This document shows positions 35,009 to 43,745 of a stretch of 64,000 nucleotides of DNA, in pieces. The notes under the pieces are model-generated. The model had not been told where the DNA came from, ran no database searches, and was given only the letters and a program-made list of their open reading frames with translations. The translations under genes and the position numbers were made by a program. Every line of letters begins with the position of its first letter. Within the stretch, counting starts at the first letter, position 1. Origin of the DNA: Polaribacter septentrionalilitoris (GTDB lineage Bacteria; Bacteroidota; Bacteroidia; Flavobacteriales; Flavobacteriaceae); contig NZ_VRMJ01000033.1 of the NCBI RefSeq assembly GCF_009832745.1, forward strand, positions 372,001-436,000, in the 5' to 3' direction.

Positions 35009-36369
35009 AGTTTCTCTACAAAAGCTTTCACATCTTTAAACGCATCTGGTTTTGCAATAATTTTTTTATTAGCATCTAATACAAAATAACTTGGTGTAGA
35101 TAAAATATTATAGGTTCTTGCTGTTTTGTTTTCCCATTTATTTAAACCTAAAACATGATGCCAATTGGATAAATCTTGTTTGAGTTTTTTCCAAGAAAAA
35201 TCATTGGTTTCTAAAGAAAAGGCAATTACTTTTATTTTGCTATTTCCTTTTAGATAGTTGTGTAACTGAGGTATTTCTCTTAAACAATGCGAACAGCCTG
35301 TACTCCAAAAAACCAAAATGTAATTTTGGGCATCGTTTAGGGTAGATAATTTTAAAGTTTTTCCATTTTCTTTCCAAGAAAAATCTGGTGCAACTCTACC
35401 TATTTCAGCAGCTAATAGTGCTAATTTCTCTTCTTTAAACTTTTTGTTTTGAACCTTTTCAGGAAGATTGTTGTAATGTTTTTCGAATAAATAATCAATT
35501 AATTCTAAATTTTTTGAATCCTCAAATTGTCCAATCAAAAACTCGATAACATCTTTTTTAAAATTGATGTTTTTTACCTTATTTAAAACAGTTTTTACAG
35601 ATTGCTTTAAGAGTTTTTGTTGCATATCTGCGTCATCAGAATAATTGATATAAAACACATAATCTGTAATTCTATCTATTAAAAAAGAAGAATTCATTAG
35701 CGTTTTATTGTTAAAATCCATTCTATCAAAAAAAGTAGTAATCATATTAGACATGTACTTTTGTGGTGTGTCAATTAGCTCTGGAGAACTAGTTCTAAAA
35801 GAAGCTTTTACAAAAGGTTGTACATACATTCCGTTAGCACCTTCTAAGTATTTTTTTTGAATTGAATTTACTTTGTTGTAAGCTGTTTTATACTTAGTTT
35901 TTACATTTAAATTAGGGTTTCTTAGTGCAGTAACCTGAAGAGAATCTAATGTTTGTTGTGCTTTAGCAATAGCGATTAAATAATTACGATAAAAGATGTT
36001 TTCTTTAGATTCTGAAAATATTATAGATTGATTTGGATAATCTGGATGAAAGCCAAAACTCACATTTTCTTTGTTAAAAATAAAATCTACAAAGCCTGCA
36101 CCTTCTAATTTATAGGTAACTCTGTAGGCGCCAACAGGAGTGTCTTTTGGTAATGTAAAGTTAAAACGACCAATAGCTTGTTTTGTTCCTTGACTAGAAA
36201 CAGAATCGATTTTTATTTTTGAGTTTTGTACAAACTTTTGTCTTGCACCCTCAATTTTATATAAGATAACCCAATCACTTTTTATAGCAGGAGTCATTGT
36301 TCCATGCACAGTATATTGTGAGAATGAAACAGCAGATATTAAAATAATTAGTAAAGTTAATTTTTTCAT
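35005..36369 (-). CDS. TlpA-like periplasmic thioredoxin-domain protein
   Basis: 454 residues. Signal peptide 1-17 (ending SVSFSQ), an N-terminal beta-rich domain (DUF4369-like), a helical middle, and a C-terminal thioredoxin fold from about residue 325 with active site WSTGCSHCLRE (C-x2-C) and a cis-Pro motif STPSYF. Likely a thiol-disulfide oxidoreductase or reductant delivery protein on the periplasmic side. Stands alone with no cytochrome maturation genes nearby. Confidence 0.85.
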   Translation of the reverse strand: MKKLTLLIILISAVSFSQYTVHGTMTPAIKSDWVILYKIEGARQKFVQNSKIKIDSVSSQGTKQAIGRFNFTLPKDTPVGAYRVTYKLEGAGFVDFIFNKENVSFGFHPDYPNQSIIFSESKENIFYRNYLIAIAKAQQTLDSLQVTALRNPNLNVKTKYKTAYNKVNSIQKKYLEGANGMYVQPFVKASFRTSSPELIDTPQKYMSNMITTFFDRMDFNNKTLMNSSFLIDRITDYVFYINYSDDADMQQKLLKQSVKTVLNKVKNINFKKDVIEFLIGQFEDSKNLELIDYLFEKHYNNLPEKVQNKKFKEEKLALLAAEIGRVAPDFSWKENGKTLKLSTLNDAQNYILVFWSTGCSHCLREIPQLHNYLKGNSKIKVIAFSLETNDFSWKKLKQDLSNWHHVLGLNKWENKTARTYNILSTPSYFVLDANKKIIAKPDAFKDVKAFVEKL

Positions 36370-36416
36370 TTTTTAGAATTTAATCTTTAAATAGAATTCA
36401 AGAAGTGTACCAATTT

Positions 36417-36779
36417 TCATTTCAAATAAGAGCGTTCTTCAAAATAATGAAGAATAGATTCTTTCATTAGAACTGTTTGTTCACCAGGTTTTAAATTAGG
36501 TAATTCTGTAAGGCTTTTGTAATGTGGCCATCCATCATCATCAAAAAAATCAAACTCATAATAACCATAAGGCTCTAGCAATTTGCATATTGCAATGTGC
36601 ATTAAGTTTACTTTTTCATCTTTTTTAAAAGTTCTATGCCCTTGACCTAATTCTTGAACGCCCACTAAATAGATAATTCCATCCATATTTAATTGATCTC
36701 CATCCGCAAATTGATGGGTTAATTTTTCAACTAACAATTCCCATTTTTCTTTTAATGATTTAGTTTCTAGCATACTCAT
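36417..36779 (-). CDS. Conserved hypothetical protein (120 aa)
   Basis: Small soluble protein without signal peptide or metal motif. Mixed helix/strand with an acidic, aromatic segment (YEFDFFDDDGWPHYKSL) near the middle and a hydrophobic GIIYLVGVQELG strand. Family not recognised beyond a flavobacterial-type conserved protein. Possibly co-transcribed with the TlpA-like gene 47 bp downstream. An alternative ATG lies two codons in. Confidence 0.65.
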   Translation of the reverse strand: MSMLETKSLKEKWELLVEKLTHQFADGDQLNMDGIIYLVGVQELGQGHRTFKKDEKVNLMHIAICKLLEPYGYYEFDFFDDDGWPHYKSLTELPNLKPGEQTVLMKESILHYFEERSYLK

Positions 36780-36853
36780 TGTTTAAAGGGTAAATATACA
36801 ACCCACATTTTTAAATTTTGAAAAAAAGATGTAGGTTTGGAGAAATAATAGAA

Positions 36854-37369
36854 ATGAATATTTTTGATATCATTATTGCTGCTTTATTGCTTTTTGGTTT
36901 TGTTAGAGGCCTAATGAAGGGCTTATTTGTTGAGGTTGCTTCTTTAGTTGCTTTGGTTGGCGGTGTTTATGGCGCTATTCATTTTTCTTATTTTGTTTCA
37001 AATTTTCTAAAAGAATTTGTATCTTGGAACGAAGAATATATGGCTTTAGTTGCTTTTGCTGCTACTTTTGTTATAATTATTCTTATTATTGCATTACTGG
37101 GTAAGGCGCTAACTAAATTAGCAGATTTTGCTTCTTTAGGAATTATTAATAAAATTTTAGGAGGTGTTTTTGGAGCTCTTAAAATAGGTTTAATATTAAG
37201 CGTTGTATTTATTTTTTTTGGAAAAATGAATGATACAATTCCTTTTATAGAAAAAGAAACTTTAAAAGAATCTATTCTATATTCTCCAGTAAAACAAATT
37301 GCCCCCACCATTTTTCCTTCGATAATAAAGGAAGTAAAAGAAGTAAAAACCCCCTCAGAAATTATATAA
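36854..37369 (+). CDS. CvpA family membrane protein
   Basis: 171 residues from the ATG at 36854 (MNIFDIIIAALLL). An upstream TTG in frame would add a charged leader and disrupt the canonical CvpA N-terminus. Four predicted helices with FVRGLMKGLFVEVASL and a C-terminal GVFGALKIGLILSVVFIFF. CvpA proteins are inner-membrane proteins linked to envelope homeostasis; the molecular role is not settled. Confidence 0.88.
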   Translation: MNIFDIIIAALLLFGFVRGLMKGLFVEVASLVALVGGVYGAIHFSYFVSNFLKEFVSWNEEYMALVAFAATFVIIILIIALLGKALTKLADFASLGIINKILGGVFGALKIGLILSVVFIFFGKMNDTIPFIEKETLKESILYSPVKQIAPTIFPSIIKEVKEVKTPSEII

Positions 37370-37415
37370 TTTACAGCAGTTTATTGTAAATTGCTAGTTT
37401 AAACAATTGAGAAAA

Positions 37416-37793
37416 ATGAGAAAAAGTTACAAATTTTTAGTTGTATTGAGTCTTTTGACCTTGATGTCTTTTACTGCTGACAAGTGTTTTATTTTAAAGA
37501 ATAATACTTTTAAATATAAAAATGCTAAGAAAGATGTTATTGTTGTTTTTCAAGAAAATACACACACAGAGTATCATAATAATAAAGAGCACTTTATAAA
37601 ATCTGAAATAGAGTGGGTGACTAATTGTGAATATTACTTAACGATAAAAGAATCTAACCTGCCTAATTTTCCATTTAAAATGGGAACAAAAATGCATATT
37701 CTTGTGAATAAAGTAAAAGGAAAAAGGGTGTATTACACGTCTACTTTAGGAGGAAGGTCATGGGAAGGAAAAATGACAAAGATTAAGAAATAA
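37416..37793 (+). CDS. Small exported hypothetical protein
   Basis: 125 residues with a signal peptide (about 1-20, ending MSFTA) followed by a mature domain with two cysteines (DKCFIL, TNCEYY) that could form a disulfide. The TTG at 37407 is three codons upstream in frame; ATG 37416 is preferred. Family not recognised. It ends just before a bidirectional terminator. Confidence 0.65.
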   Translation: MRKSYKFLVVLSLLTLMSFTADKCFILKNNTFKYKNAKKDVIVVFQENTHTEYHNNKEHFIKSEIEWVTNCEYYLTIKESNLPNFPFKMGTKMHILVNKVKGKRVYYTSTLGGRSWEGKMTKIKK

Positions 37794-37810
37794 CATTATA
37801 AGCTAACTAA

Positions 37811-37839
37811 AAAAACCAAGCTATCTGCTTGGTTTTTTT
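37811..37839. terminator. Bidirectional rho-independent terminator
   Basis: CCAAGC-TATCT-GCTTGG flanked by an A-run on the left and a T-run on the right, so it can terminate both the small exported protein gene (+) and the carbonic anhydrase operon (-), which converge here. Confidence 0.9.
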
Positions 37840-37847
37840 GTTTATGC

Positions 37848-38489
37848 TTAATCTAAGTCTAGTGTAAAAATATCGTTTAAATGTGCAGCGCTATCCATAG
37901 ATACTCTAAGGTCTTTTATAATTCCATCGTTTAAGCCATAAACCCATCCATGAATTTCTAATCCTGTATCATCTTTCCAAGCTTGTTGTACTATTGATGT
38001 TTTTGCTAAATCATAAACTTGAGCTTTAACATTTAATTCTACCAAACGATCAAATCGTTCTTGATCATCCTCAATTTTTTTAAGTTCGGTATAATTATCT
38101 TTATATACTTCTTTAATATTTCTAATCCATTTATTAATTAATCCTAAAGATTTATTTTGCATTGCAGCTTGTACTCCTCCACAACCGTAATGACCACAAA
38201 CAATAATGTGATTTACTTTTAAGCTATTTACAGCATAATCTAAAACACTTAACATATTCATGTCTGTATGTACCACCATATTTGCTATATTTCTATGCAC
38301 AAAAATTTCACCTGGAAGCGTACCAGTAATTTGATTTGCTGGTACTCTACTATCTGCACAACCAATCCATAAAACCGGTGGTTTTTGACCTTTAGATAAT
38401 TCTTTAAAATATTGAGGGTTATTATCTAATTTCTCCTGAACCCAATCTTTATTATTCTGTAATAATTGATGATAATATGTGTTTTTCAT
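37848..38489 (-). CDS. Beta-class carbonic anhydrase
   Basis: 213 residues. Interconverts CO2 and bicarbonate. Zinc ligands Cys44 (in CADSRVP with the Asp46-Arg48 dyad), His100 and Cys103 (HYGCGG). No signal peptide, so cytoplasmic. Encoded 11 bp after the SulP transporter gene, a pairing expected for bicarbonate uptake and use. Confidence 0.95.
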   Translation of the reverse strand: MKNTYYHQLLQNNKDWVQEKLDNNPQYFKELSKGQKPPVLWIGCADSRVPANQITGTLPGEIFVHRNIANMVVHTDMNMLSVLDYAVNSLKVNHIIVCGHYGCGGVQAAMQNKSLGLINKWIRNIKEVYKDNYTELKKIEDDQERFDRLVELNVKAQVYDLAKTSIVQQAWKDDTGLEIHGWVYGLNDGIIKDLRVSMDSAAHLNDIFTLDLD

Positions 38490-38500
38490 GATTGTATATT

Positions 38501-40363
38501 TTAGTATTTGTCTTCAACATTTTCTTTAATCCATTCAACGCAATCGTCAAAATCATTAAAAATATGTTCTCTAGGAATAAAATCTGGAATAATATCAATT
38601 CTTTCCATCATATATTTAGGTTGTTCTTGTAAACCTACAAATAAAACTTCTACATCTTTATTTTTTAAGTCTAAGAGCATATCTTCCATGGCATATAAAC
38701 CAGATTGATCCATATAGTGCATTCTTATCAATCGCATAATAATTATTGATGCAGTGTCAGGAATTTGCATTGCTAATTGCTGAAAATCACTTGTAGAACC
38801 AAAAAATAAAGGTCCTTTAATATGTTTTATAAATACCTCTTCTTGTAATTCTTTTGGAAAACTTTTTTCATCTGGCCATGATTTTTCATCAATAGCTTTA
38901 ACCAAACTTCTTTTACCTGTAATGTCTCCTATTTTTTTCATAAACATTAGAGAGGCAATTACTAAACCAATACCTACAGCATAAATTAAATCCCAAAACG
39001 TAGATAAAAATAAAACAACAAGCATTATTAATACTTCTGAGCTTACTTTTATAAAACCAAGTTTAATATCTTTTGGTAGATGCGGAATTGCTTTTAAGCC
39101 TTTATAATCCATAACTCCAATACCAACAGTAATTAAGATACCTGCTAAAACAGCTGCTGGTATTTTAGATGCAACTGGTCCTAACAATAACATAATAAGT
39201 AACAACATTACACCAGCTATCATACCAGATAGTTTGGTTTTACCACCCGCATTAATATTTACCACAGTTCTTATTGTTGCACCAGCTCCAGGAATTCCAC
39301 CAAAAATGGCAGCAATACTATTTCCTATTCCTTGACCAACTAATTCTTTATTTGGTTTGTGCTTCGTTTTAGTCATATTATCTGCAACCACACTTGTTAG
39401 TAAAGAGTCAATGGCTCCTAAAAGTGATAATGTAAGTGCGGTAAAAATATAAGGTGTTATGGTTCCGAAATTAAATTGAGTAATAATTTCCCATTTAGGA
39501 ATAGGTATTCCTCCAGGAATTTCCTGAATTGTTCTGTAATCGAGACCAAAACCAACTGCGACTCCAGACATTACAATTAGTGCAACCAAGGTACTTGGTA
39601 TCGCTGTAGTTATTCGTTTAAAACCATAAATAATAAAAATAGTACCTACTGCTAAAATAAGTTCTAACCAATTGATGTTTTTGATAGCTCTTGAAAATAC
39701 ACGAATAGCACCAATAGTTCCTGAAGCATTTTTAGCTGCCAATGTTTGGGCTTCTCTATTTATATCTGCAGCAGTAATTTTTTCGGCTCTATTAATAGTT
39801 TCTCTAAAATCTTCTAAAACTAAAATACCTTCACCTGCCTCTTCTTTAAGTATGTTTTCTAAAATGACTTCTTCTGCTTGTGCTTTAAATTTTGATACAA
39901 ATTCTACATCTTCTTTTGGATAATAACCTAATGATGGTAACACTTGAGTTAAGAGAATAATAACACCAATTGCAGTCATAAAACCAGAAACTACTGGATA
40001 TGGGATGTATCTAATGTATTTACCTAGACCTAAAAAACCCAATCCAATTTGAAATAAACCTGCCAATAAAAAAACGCTTAAAATAGCAGGAAGCGCTTTA
40101 GATACATCACCATCATTTGCAGCAACAATTCCCGCAATAATTACCATACTAACTGCAGTCATTGGGGCAGTTGGTCCTGAAATTTGTGTATTAGTTCCTC
40201 CAAAAAGTGCTGCGAAAAAACTGATAAAAATAGCACCATACAAACCAGCAGTTGGTCCTAAACCAGAAGAAACACCAAAGGCTAAAGCAAGAGGTAGGGC
40301 AACAATACCTGCAGTTATTCCCCCAAAAGCATCTCCTTTGAGGTTAGAAAAAAAGTTTTTCAT
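38501..40363 (-). CDS. SulP family anion transporter, probable bicarbonate importer
   Basis: 620 residues. SulP transmembrane core (GGITAGIVALPLALAFGVSSG at the start, GIGNSIAAIFGGIPGAGA later) with a hydrophilic insert of about 70 residues around 150-225, and a C-terminal STAS domain (FFGSTSDFQQL onward). The adjacent carbonic anhydrase makes bicarbonate the favoured substrate over sulfate; this is inferred from context. First gene of a two-gene operon. Confidence 0.9.
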   Translation of the reverse strand: MKNFFSNLKGDAFGGITAGIVALPLALAFGVSSGLGPTAGLYGAIFISFFAALFGGTNTQISGPTAPMTAVSMVIIAGIVAANDGDVSKALPAILSVFLLAGLFQIGLGFLGLGKYIRYIPYPVVSGFMTAIGVIILLTQVLPSLGYYPKEDVEFVSKFKAQAEEVILENILKEEAGEGILVLEDFRETINRAEKITAADINREAQTLAAKNASGTIGAIRVFSRAIKNINWLELILAVGTIFIIYGFKRITTAIPSTLVALIVMSGVAVGFGLDYRTIQEIPGGIPIPKWEIITQFNFGTITPYIFTALTLSLLGAIDSLLTSVVADNMTKTKHKPNKELVGQGIGNSIAAIFGGIPGAGATIRTVVNINAGGKTKLSGMIAGVMLLLIMLLLGPVASKIPAAVLAGILITVGIGVMDYKGLKAIPHLPKDIKLGFIKVSSEVLIMLVVLFLSTFWDLIYAVGIGLVIASLMFMKKIGDITGKRSLVKAIDEKSWPDEKSFPKELQEEVFIKHIKGPLFFGSTSDFQQLAMQIPDTASIIIMRLIRMHYMDQSGLYAMEDMLLDLKNKDVEVLFVGLQEQPKYMMERIDIIPDFIPREHIFNDFDDCVEWIKENVEDKY

Positions 40364-40379
40364 TGTTGTTGTAAATTGA

Positions 40380-40397
40380 TTGGTTTAAAGAAACCAA
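40380..40397. promoter_or_regulatory. Leader hairpin of the SulP operon
   Basis: Perfect inverted repeat TTGGTTT-AAAG-AAACCAA in the predicted 5' leader, about 17 bp before the SulP ATG. Could be an operator or an mRNA structure. The -7 element is just upstream at 40403-40410. Confidence 0.5.
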
Positions 40398-40402
40398 GTT
40401 AA

Positions 40403-40410
40403 CAAATCTA
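40403..40410 (-). promoter_or_regulatory. -7 element of the SulP-carbonic anhydrase operon
   Basis: TAGATTTG on the minus strand fits TAnnTTTG, 39 bp before the ATG. Confidence 0.55.
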
Positions 40411-40464
40411 ATTTAAATAAAAATATTTTTTTATTCTTAAAAAATTATGAGATCGTGCAAAGCA

Positions 40465-40510
40465 AAACCGCCAATATTTAGAGATTGAGTCTCGTAAACA
40501 TTGACGGTTT
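40465..40510 (-). terminator. Nested hairpin after the universal stress protein gene
   Basis: Outer stem AAACCGCCAAT / ATTGACGGTTT (one mismatch) enclosing an inner GAGA-TTGAG-TCTC hairpin. On the minus strand it follows the frame-restored end of the stress gene by about 20 nt and is succeeded by TTTT. It probably terminates that transcript, though the long double stem could also be a small structured RNA. Confidence 0.55.
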
Positions 40511-40531
40511 AAAAATATAAATAAGATATTA

Positions 40532-41028
40532 TTAAGCTGTTTTTTCTTTTTGAATTTTGTCATTCAATAGTTCATAGATTTCTGGGATTGTAGTTTTGTT
40601 AGAAATACAAACTTTATTGGTGTATTTTTTTTAACATATTCTGTAAGATTATCACTATTAAAATTAAAAAAACGTTTTTGTCTTTTGCCTAAAATGATAA
40701 GATCTGGGTTAGAATCTTTGATGTAAATATTGATTTCATTTCTTACATTACCGAATAAAATGGTGTTTTTAACTGCAAAAAAATCATTTTTAGTAATACT
40801 TCTTATTATTTTTTTTGCTTTCTGTTCTGTTTTTATAAATTCGTTGTTAAGATTTCTTACTGCAGAGAGTGGGTTATCTTCTGTAACAATATTACTTGGT
40901 TTTTTTACACACAATAGCTCAAGTGCACCATTAAATTCTTTAGCAATAGTAATAGCATACTGTATTACTTCTTTAGAAGTTTCATTTAAATCTGAAAGAA
41001 TTAGAATTTTACGTTTATTTCTATTCAT
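40532..41028 (-). pseudogene. Universal stress protein (UspA family) with apparent 1-nt frameshift
   Basis: Single Usp domain starting MNRNKRKILILSDLNETS, with LIILGKRQKR as the nucleotide-binding-loop region. As read, the frame ends at 40564 with an unlikely tail. One inserted base near 40612-40632 (an eight-base A run on the coding strand lies at 40625-40632) would continue as TPIKVCISNKTTIPEIYELL to a stop at 40532, fitting the expected last Usp strand and helix. Either a genuine deletion, a sequencing error at the run, or slippage-dependent expression. ATP-binding is uncertain because the usual G-x2-G-x9-G pattern is not complete. Confidence 0.7.
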
Positions 41029-41186
41029 GATACTTGAAGTTTATTGTTCTAATAATTTGAATCACGTAAAATTAGTTGAAAATAGTTATTTATTTTTATT
41101 TATATATTAAATAACAACTATAAGTATTTCTTATTAATTGTAGTAGTTAATTAAAACAATAAAAAAAGAGATTAAGTAAAAATTTT

Positions 41187-41948
41187 CTAAAATGAGTCTA
41201 TTAATTTTATCTCTGAAGCAATGATCCAACCTAGCTTACCATCTGCTAATTTTATTTTTTTCCAATTATCAACAGCATCTAACACAATTACTTTTGTGCC
41301 TTCGTGTAAAGTAAAAACTTCTTCTGAGTTTAGTGTTGGAGCGTTCCTAACCTCAGTTTTTTCTGCAAATACAATAGCTTCTTTGTTATTTTTAGAAAAA
41401 CTATACTGATTGTAAGTTATAAAAATAGAAATAGCTAAAAGGATAAAACTCGCCATACTTGTTACAAAAAACAATCTTTTTCTTGAAGAAGAATAGGCAA
41501 AATAATAAAGAAGAAATAGTAATCCTCCCAAAAAGGAAAATACGATAACCACAACTGCCCATTGATTATAAGATAGTTTTTGTAAGTATTTTTTATTAAA
41601 TTTTTGCAAAACGGTTTGTGGTAATTCTTCAATATTGTCTAAAGCCAAACGTTTGGCAAAAACCAAATTGTTTTTAACATCTTGGTTTAACGGATCCAGT
41701 TTTAGGGCTTTCTCATAATAATAAATAGAAGGTCCAACTTTGTTGAGTTTGTAGTATGAATTCCCTAAATTGTAATACAATTCTGATGAGACAACTTCTT
41801 GAGATTCTATTTGTTTGTATTGTTTAATTGCTTCTTCGAACTTTTCATTCTTATACAAATTATTGGCAGCAACAAATAAGCTATCTACACTTTGTGAAAA
41901 AAGTGAGTTTGCGATTGTCATCAACAGTAAAAAAAGTAGTTTTCTCAT
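41187..41948 (-). CDS. batE: BatE: TPR and SH3-like membrane protein
   Basis: 253 residues. Signal peptide 1-18, two to three TPR units (YYNLGNSYYKLNKVG, YYYEKALKLDPLNQDV), two membrane helices (about 133-152 and 162-180), and a C-terminal bacterial SH3 domain (VRNAPTLNSEEVFTLHEGT ... LGWI). The last gene of the Bat operon, 2 bp after batD. Bat proteins are associated with aerotolerance and stress resistance in Bacteroidota; mechanism unknown. Confidence 0.88.
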   Translation of the reverse strand: MRKLLFLLLMTIANSLFSQSVDSLFVAANNLYKNEKFEEAIKQYKQIESQEVVSSELYYNLGNSYYKLNKVGPSIYYYEKALKLDPLNQDVKNNLVFAKRLALDNIEELPQTVLQKFNKKYLQKLSYNQWAVVVIVFSFLGGLLFLLYYFAYSSSRKRLFFVTSMASFILLAISIFITYNQYSFSKNNKEAIVFAEKTEVRNAPTLNSEEVFTLHEGTKVIVLDAVDNWKKIKLADGKLGWIIASEIKLIDSF

Positions 41949-41950
41949 CG

Positions 41951-43723
41951 CTAAATTTGTTTGTCTAATTGAACAATAACTTCTTTTGCACGCTCAAATT
42001 CCGCTTCCATTTCTGTGTTGGTAATTGGGGTATATCTGGCAAAATCAGAGCTTTTTAAAACATCTATAAACTGTTTATTTGTAGCTTCATCTACATTTTT
42101 ATTTTGTAAAATCTGAGTGATTTTTTCTTTACTTATATCTGCAGTTTCTATGCCTAATTTTGCTTTTAAATAATTGTGTAATGCACGTTCTAAAGCTTCA
42201 TAAAATGCTTCTTTATTACCCAATTGCTTTTTGGCTTCAGAAAGATATTTCTTAGCTAACCTCTCTGCTTTTCTTAATTTGTTTCCAACAATGTCATTAC
42301 TTCTAGCTTCATTTTGTTTCCCTATGAAAACACCAATAGGAATTGCAATTAAAGGCAATAATAATAAGATGTAATATAGGTTAGATCTAAAAAAATCTTC
42401 ATCATCAATAGGCTTAAAAGAACTTTTTGTTTGAATATATCTGAAATTTTTACCAGTTAATCTAACGGTTTGTTTTTGAACTGAATTGTCAATTTTATCC
42501 GTATTTGTAATCAATTCTTTACCTTCTATAACATCAACATATAAATCTTCTGATGAAAGCGTGTAATACTTTTTTTCTTTTGGATTGAAATACGAAAAGT
42601 TTACATTTGGGATTTTGTATTTCCCTTTGTATTGAGGTACAATTGTATAAATATCTGTTACAGATCCTGAAATCCCTGAGGCTCTAACACTTACTTTTTC
42701 TTTTCTTTCTGGCTGATACTTTTCTAATTCAGCAGGAGTGGTTACCTCTGGAAGCTCAAATAACCTTAAATTTCCTTTACCGGTAACTCCTACTTTTATT
42801 TGAGAACTTTCGTTCGATTTTAAAATATCTTTACTTAAGGTTACTGCAAAATTAAAATCACCAACTGCACCTGTAAAGTTTTCTGGCTTTCCTTCTATAG
42901 GAAGACTTCTTGGATTAATAATTTTTTTTGGAGAAGCAAATTCTTTTCTAATATTTCTGGTAATTACATTTCCAAAGAAATCTGCTCTACCAGTAGGAAC
43001 ACCAATAACAATATCCATTTTCATGGGATCAATGGCTAAATTTCCGGTTTTGGTTGGAATTAATAATGCTTTCTGTAAAACAATATACCTGTAATCTTCA
43101 CCATTGTATTTTCCCATCTTTACAGGAAAACCATTGATTTTAATATCTTGATTCCAAAACCCATTGTATTGAGGTGCTTCAGTGACATTCGTATCATAAA
43201 CACTAATATTTTCGCTTACATACAATCTATACTCTACATAAATGCCTTCGCCAACATAAGGTCTAGATTTAGAGACTTCTGCTACTAAATGAATATTTTG
43301 TTGCGCAATATAATTAGGGTCGTTAGGGTTTTTAGGCAATTCTACAGCATCTAAAACAATCACTTTTACAGGTTCTGATTTGATAGTTTTTCCGCCAATT
43401 TTTATACTTGCTGCCCCAATAGTTAGCTCTCCCTTTTTTTTAGGTTGAATGATATAAGTATAGGATTGATGAAAGCTAACCTTACCATTAATCCAAGATT
43501 GACTGACTGACTGACTTGGCCCTCCAACAATTTTAAAATTAGTAAAATTTGGAGGCGAAAAATGATCTCCGCCTTGTTTGTTTATGGCAAACTCAATACG
43601 TAAACGCTGATTTACACCTAATTTATTTTTACTCACCTTGGCAGTCAATTTTGCATCTTGAGCAGTAAGAGAAACTGTTAGCAGTGTTATAAATATCGAT
43701 ATGTAAAATTTCAACTTCATCAT
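41951..43723 (-). CDS. batD: BatD: oxygen-tolerance family membrane protein
   Basis: 590 residues. Signal peptide about 1-21 (ending SLTAQD), several beta-sandwich repeats in the periplasm (e.g. LRIEFAINKQGGDHFSPPNF, YIVLQKALLIPTKTG), a single membrane helix about residue 455-475, and a cytoplasmic helical tail (KKYLSEAKKQLG). Matches the BatD layout. Starts MMKLK; either Met possible. Lies between batC and batE. Confidence 0.9.
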   Translation of the reverse strand: MMKLKFYISIFITLLTVSLTAQDAKLTAKVSKNKLGVNQRLRIEFAINKQGGDHFSPPNFTNFKIVGGPSQSVSQSWINGKVSFHQSYTYIIQPKKKGELTIGAASIKIGGKTIKSEPVKVIVLDAVELPKNPNDPNYIAQQNIHLVAEVSKSRPYVGEGIYVEYRLYVSENISVYDTNVTEAPQYNGFWNQDIKINGFPVKMGKYNGEDYRYIVLQKALLIPTKTGNLAIDPMKMDIVIGVPTGRADFFGNVITRNIRKEFASPKKIINPRSLPIEGKPENFTGAVGDFNFAVTLSKDILKSNESSQIKVGVTGKGNLRLFELPEVTTPAELEKYQPERKEKVSVRASGISGSVTDIYTIVPQYKGKYKIPNVNFSYFNPKEKKYYTLSSEDLYVDVIEGKELITNTDKIDNSVQKQTVRLTGKNFRYIQTKSSFKPIDDEDFFRSNLYYILLLLPLIAIPIGVFIGKQNEARSNDIVGNKLRKAERLAKKYLSEAKKQLGNKEAFYEALERALHNYLKAKLGIETADISKEKITQILQNKNVDEATNKQFIDVLKSSDFARYTPITNTEMEAEFERAKEVIVQLDKQI

Positions 43724-43745
43724 TCTTTTTCTATGAGCGGCTAAA

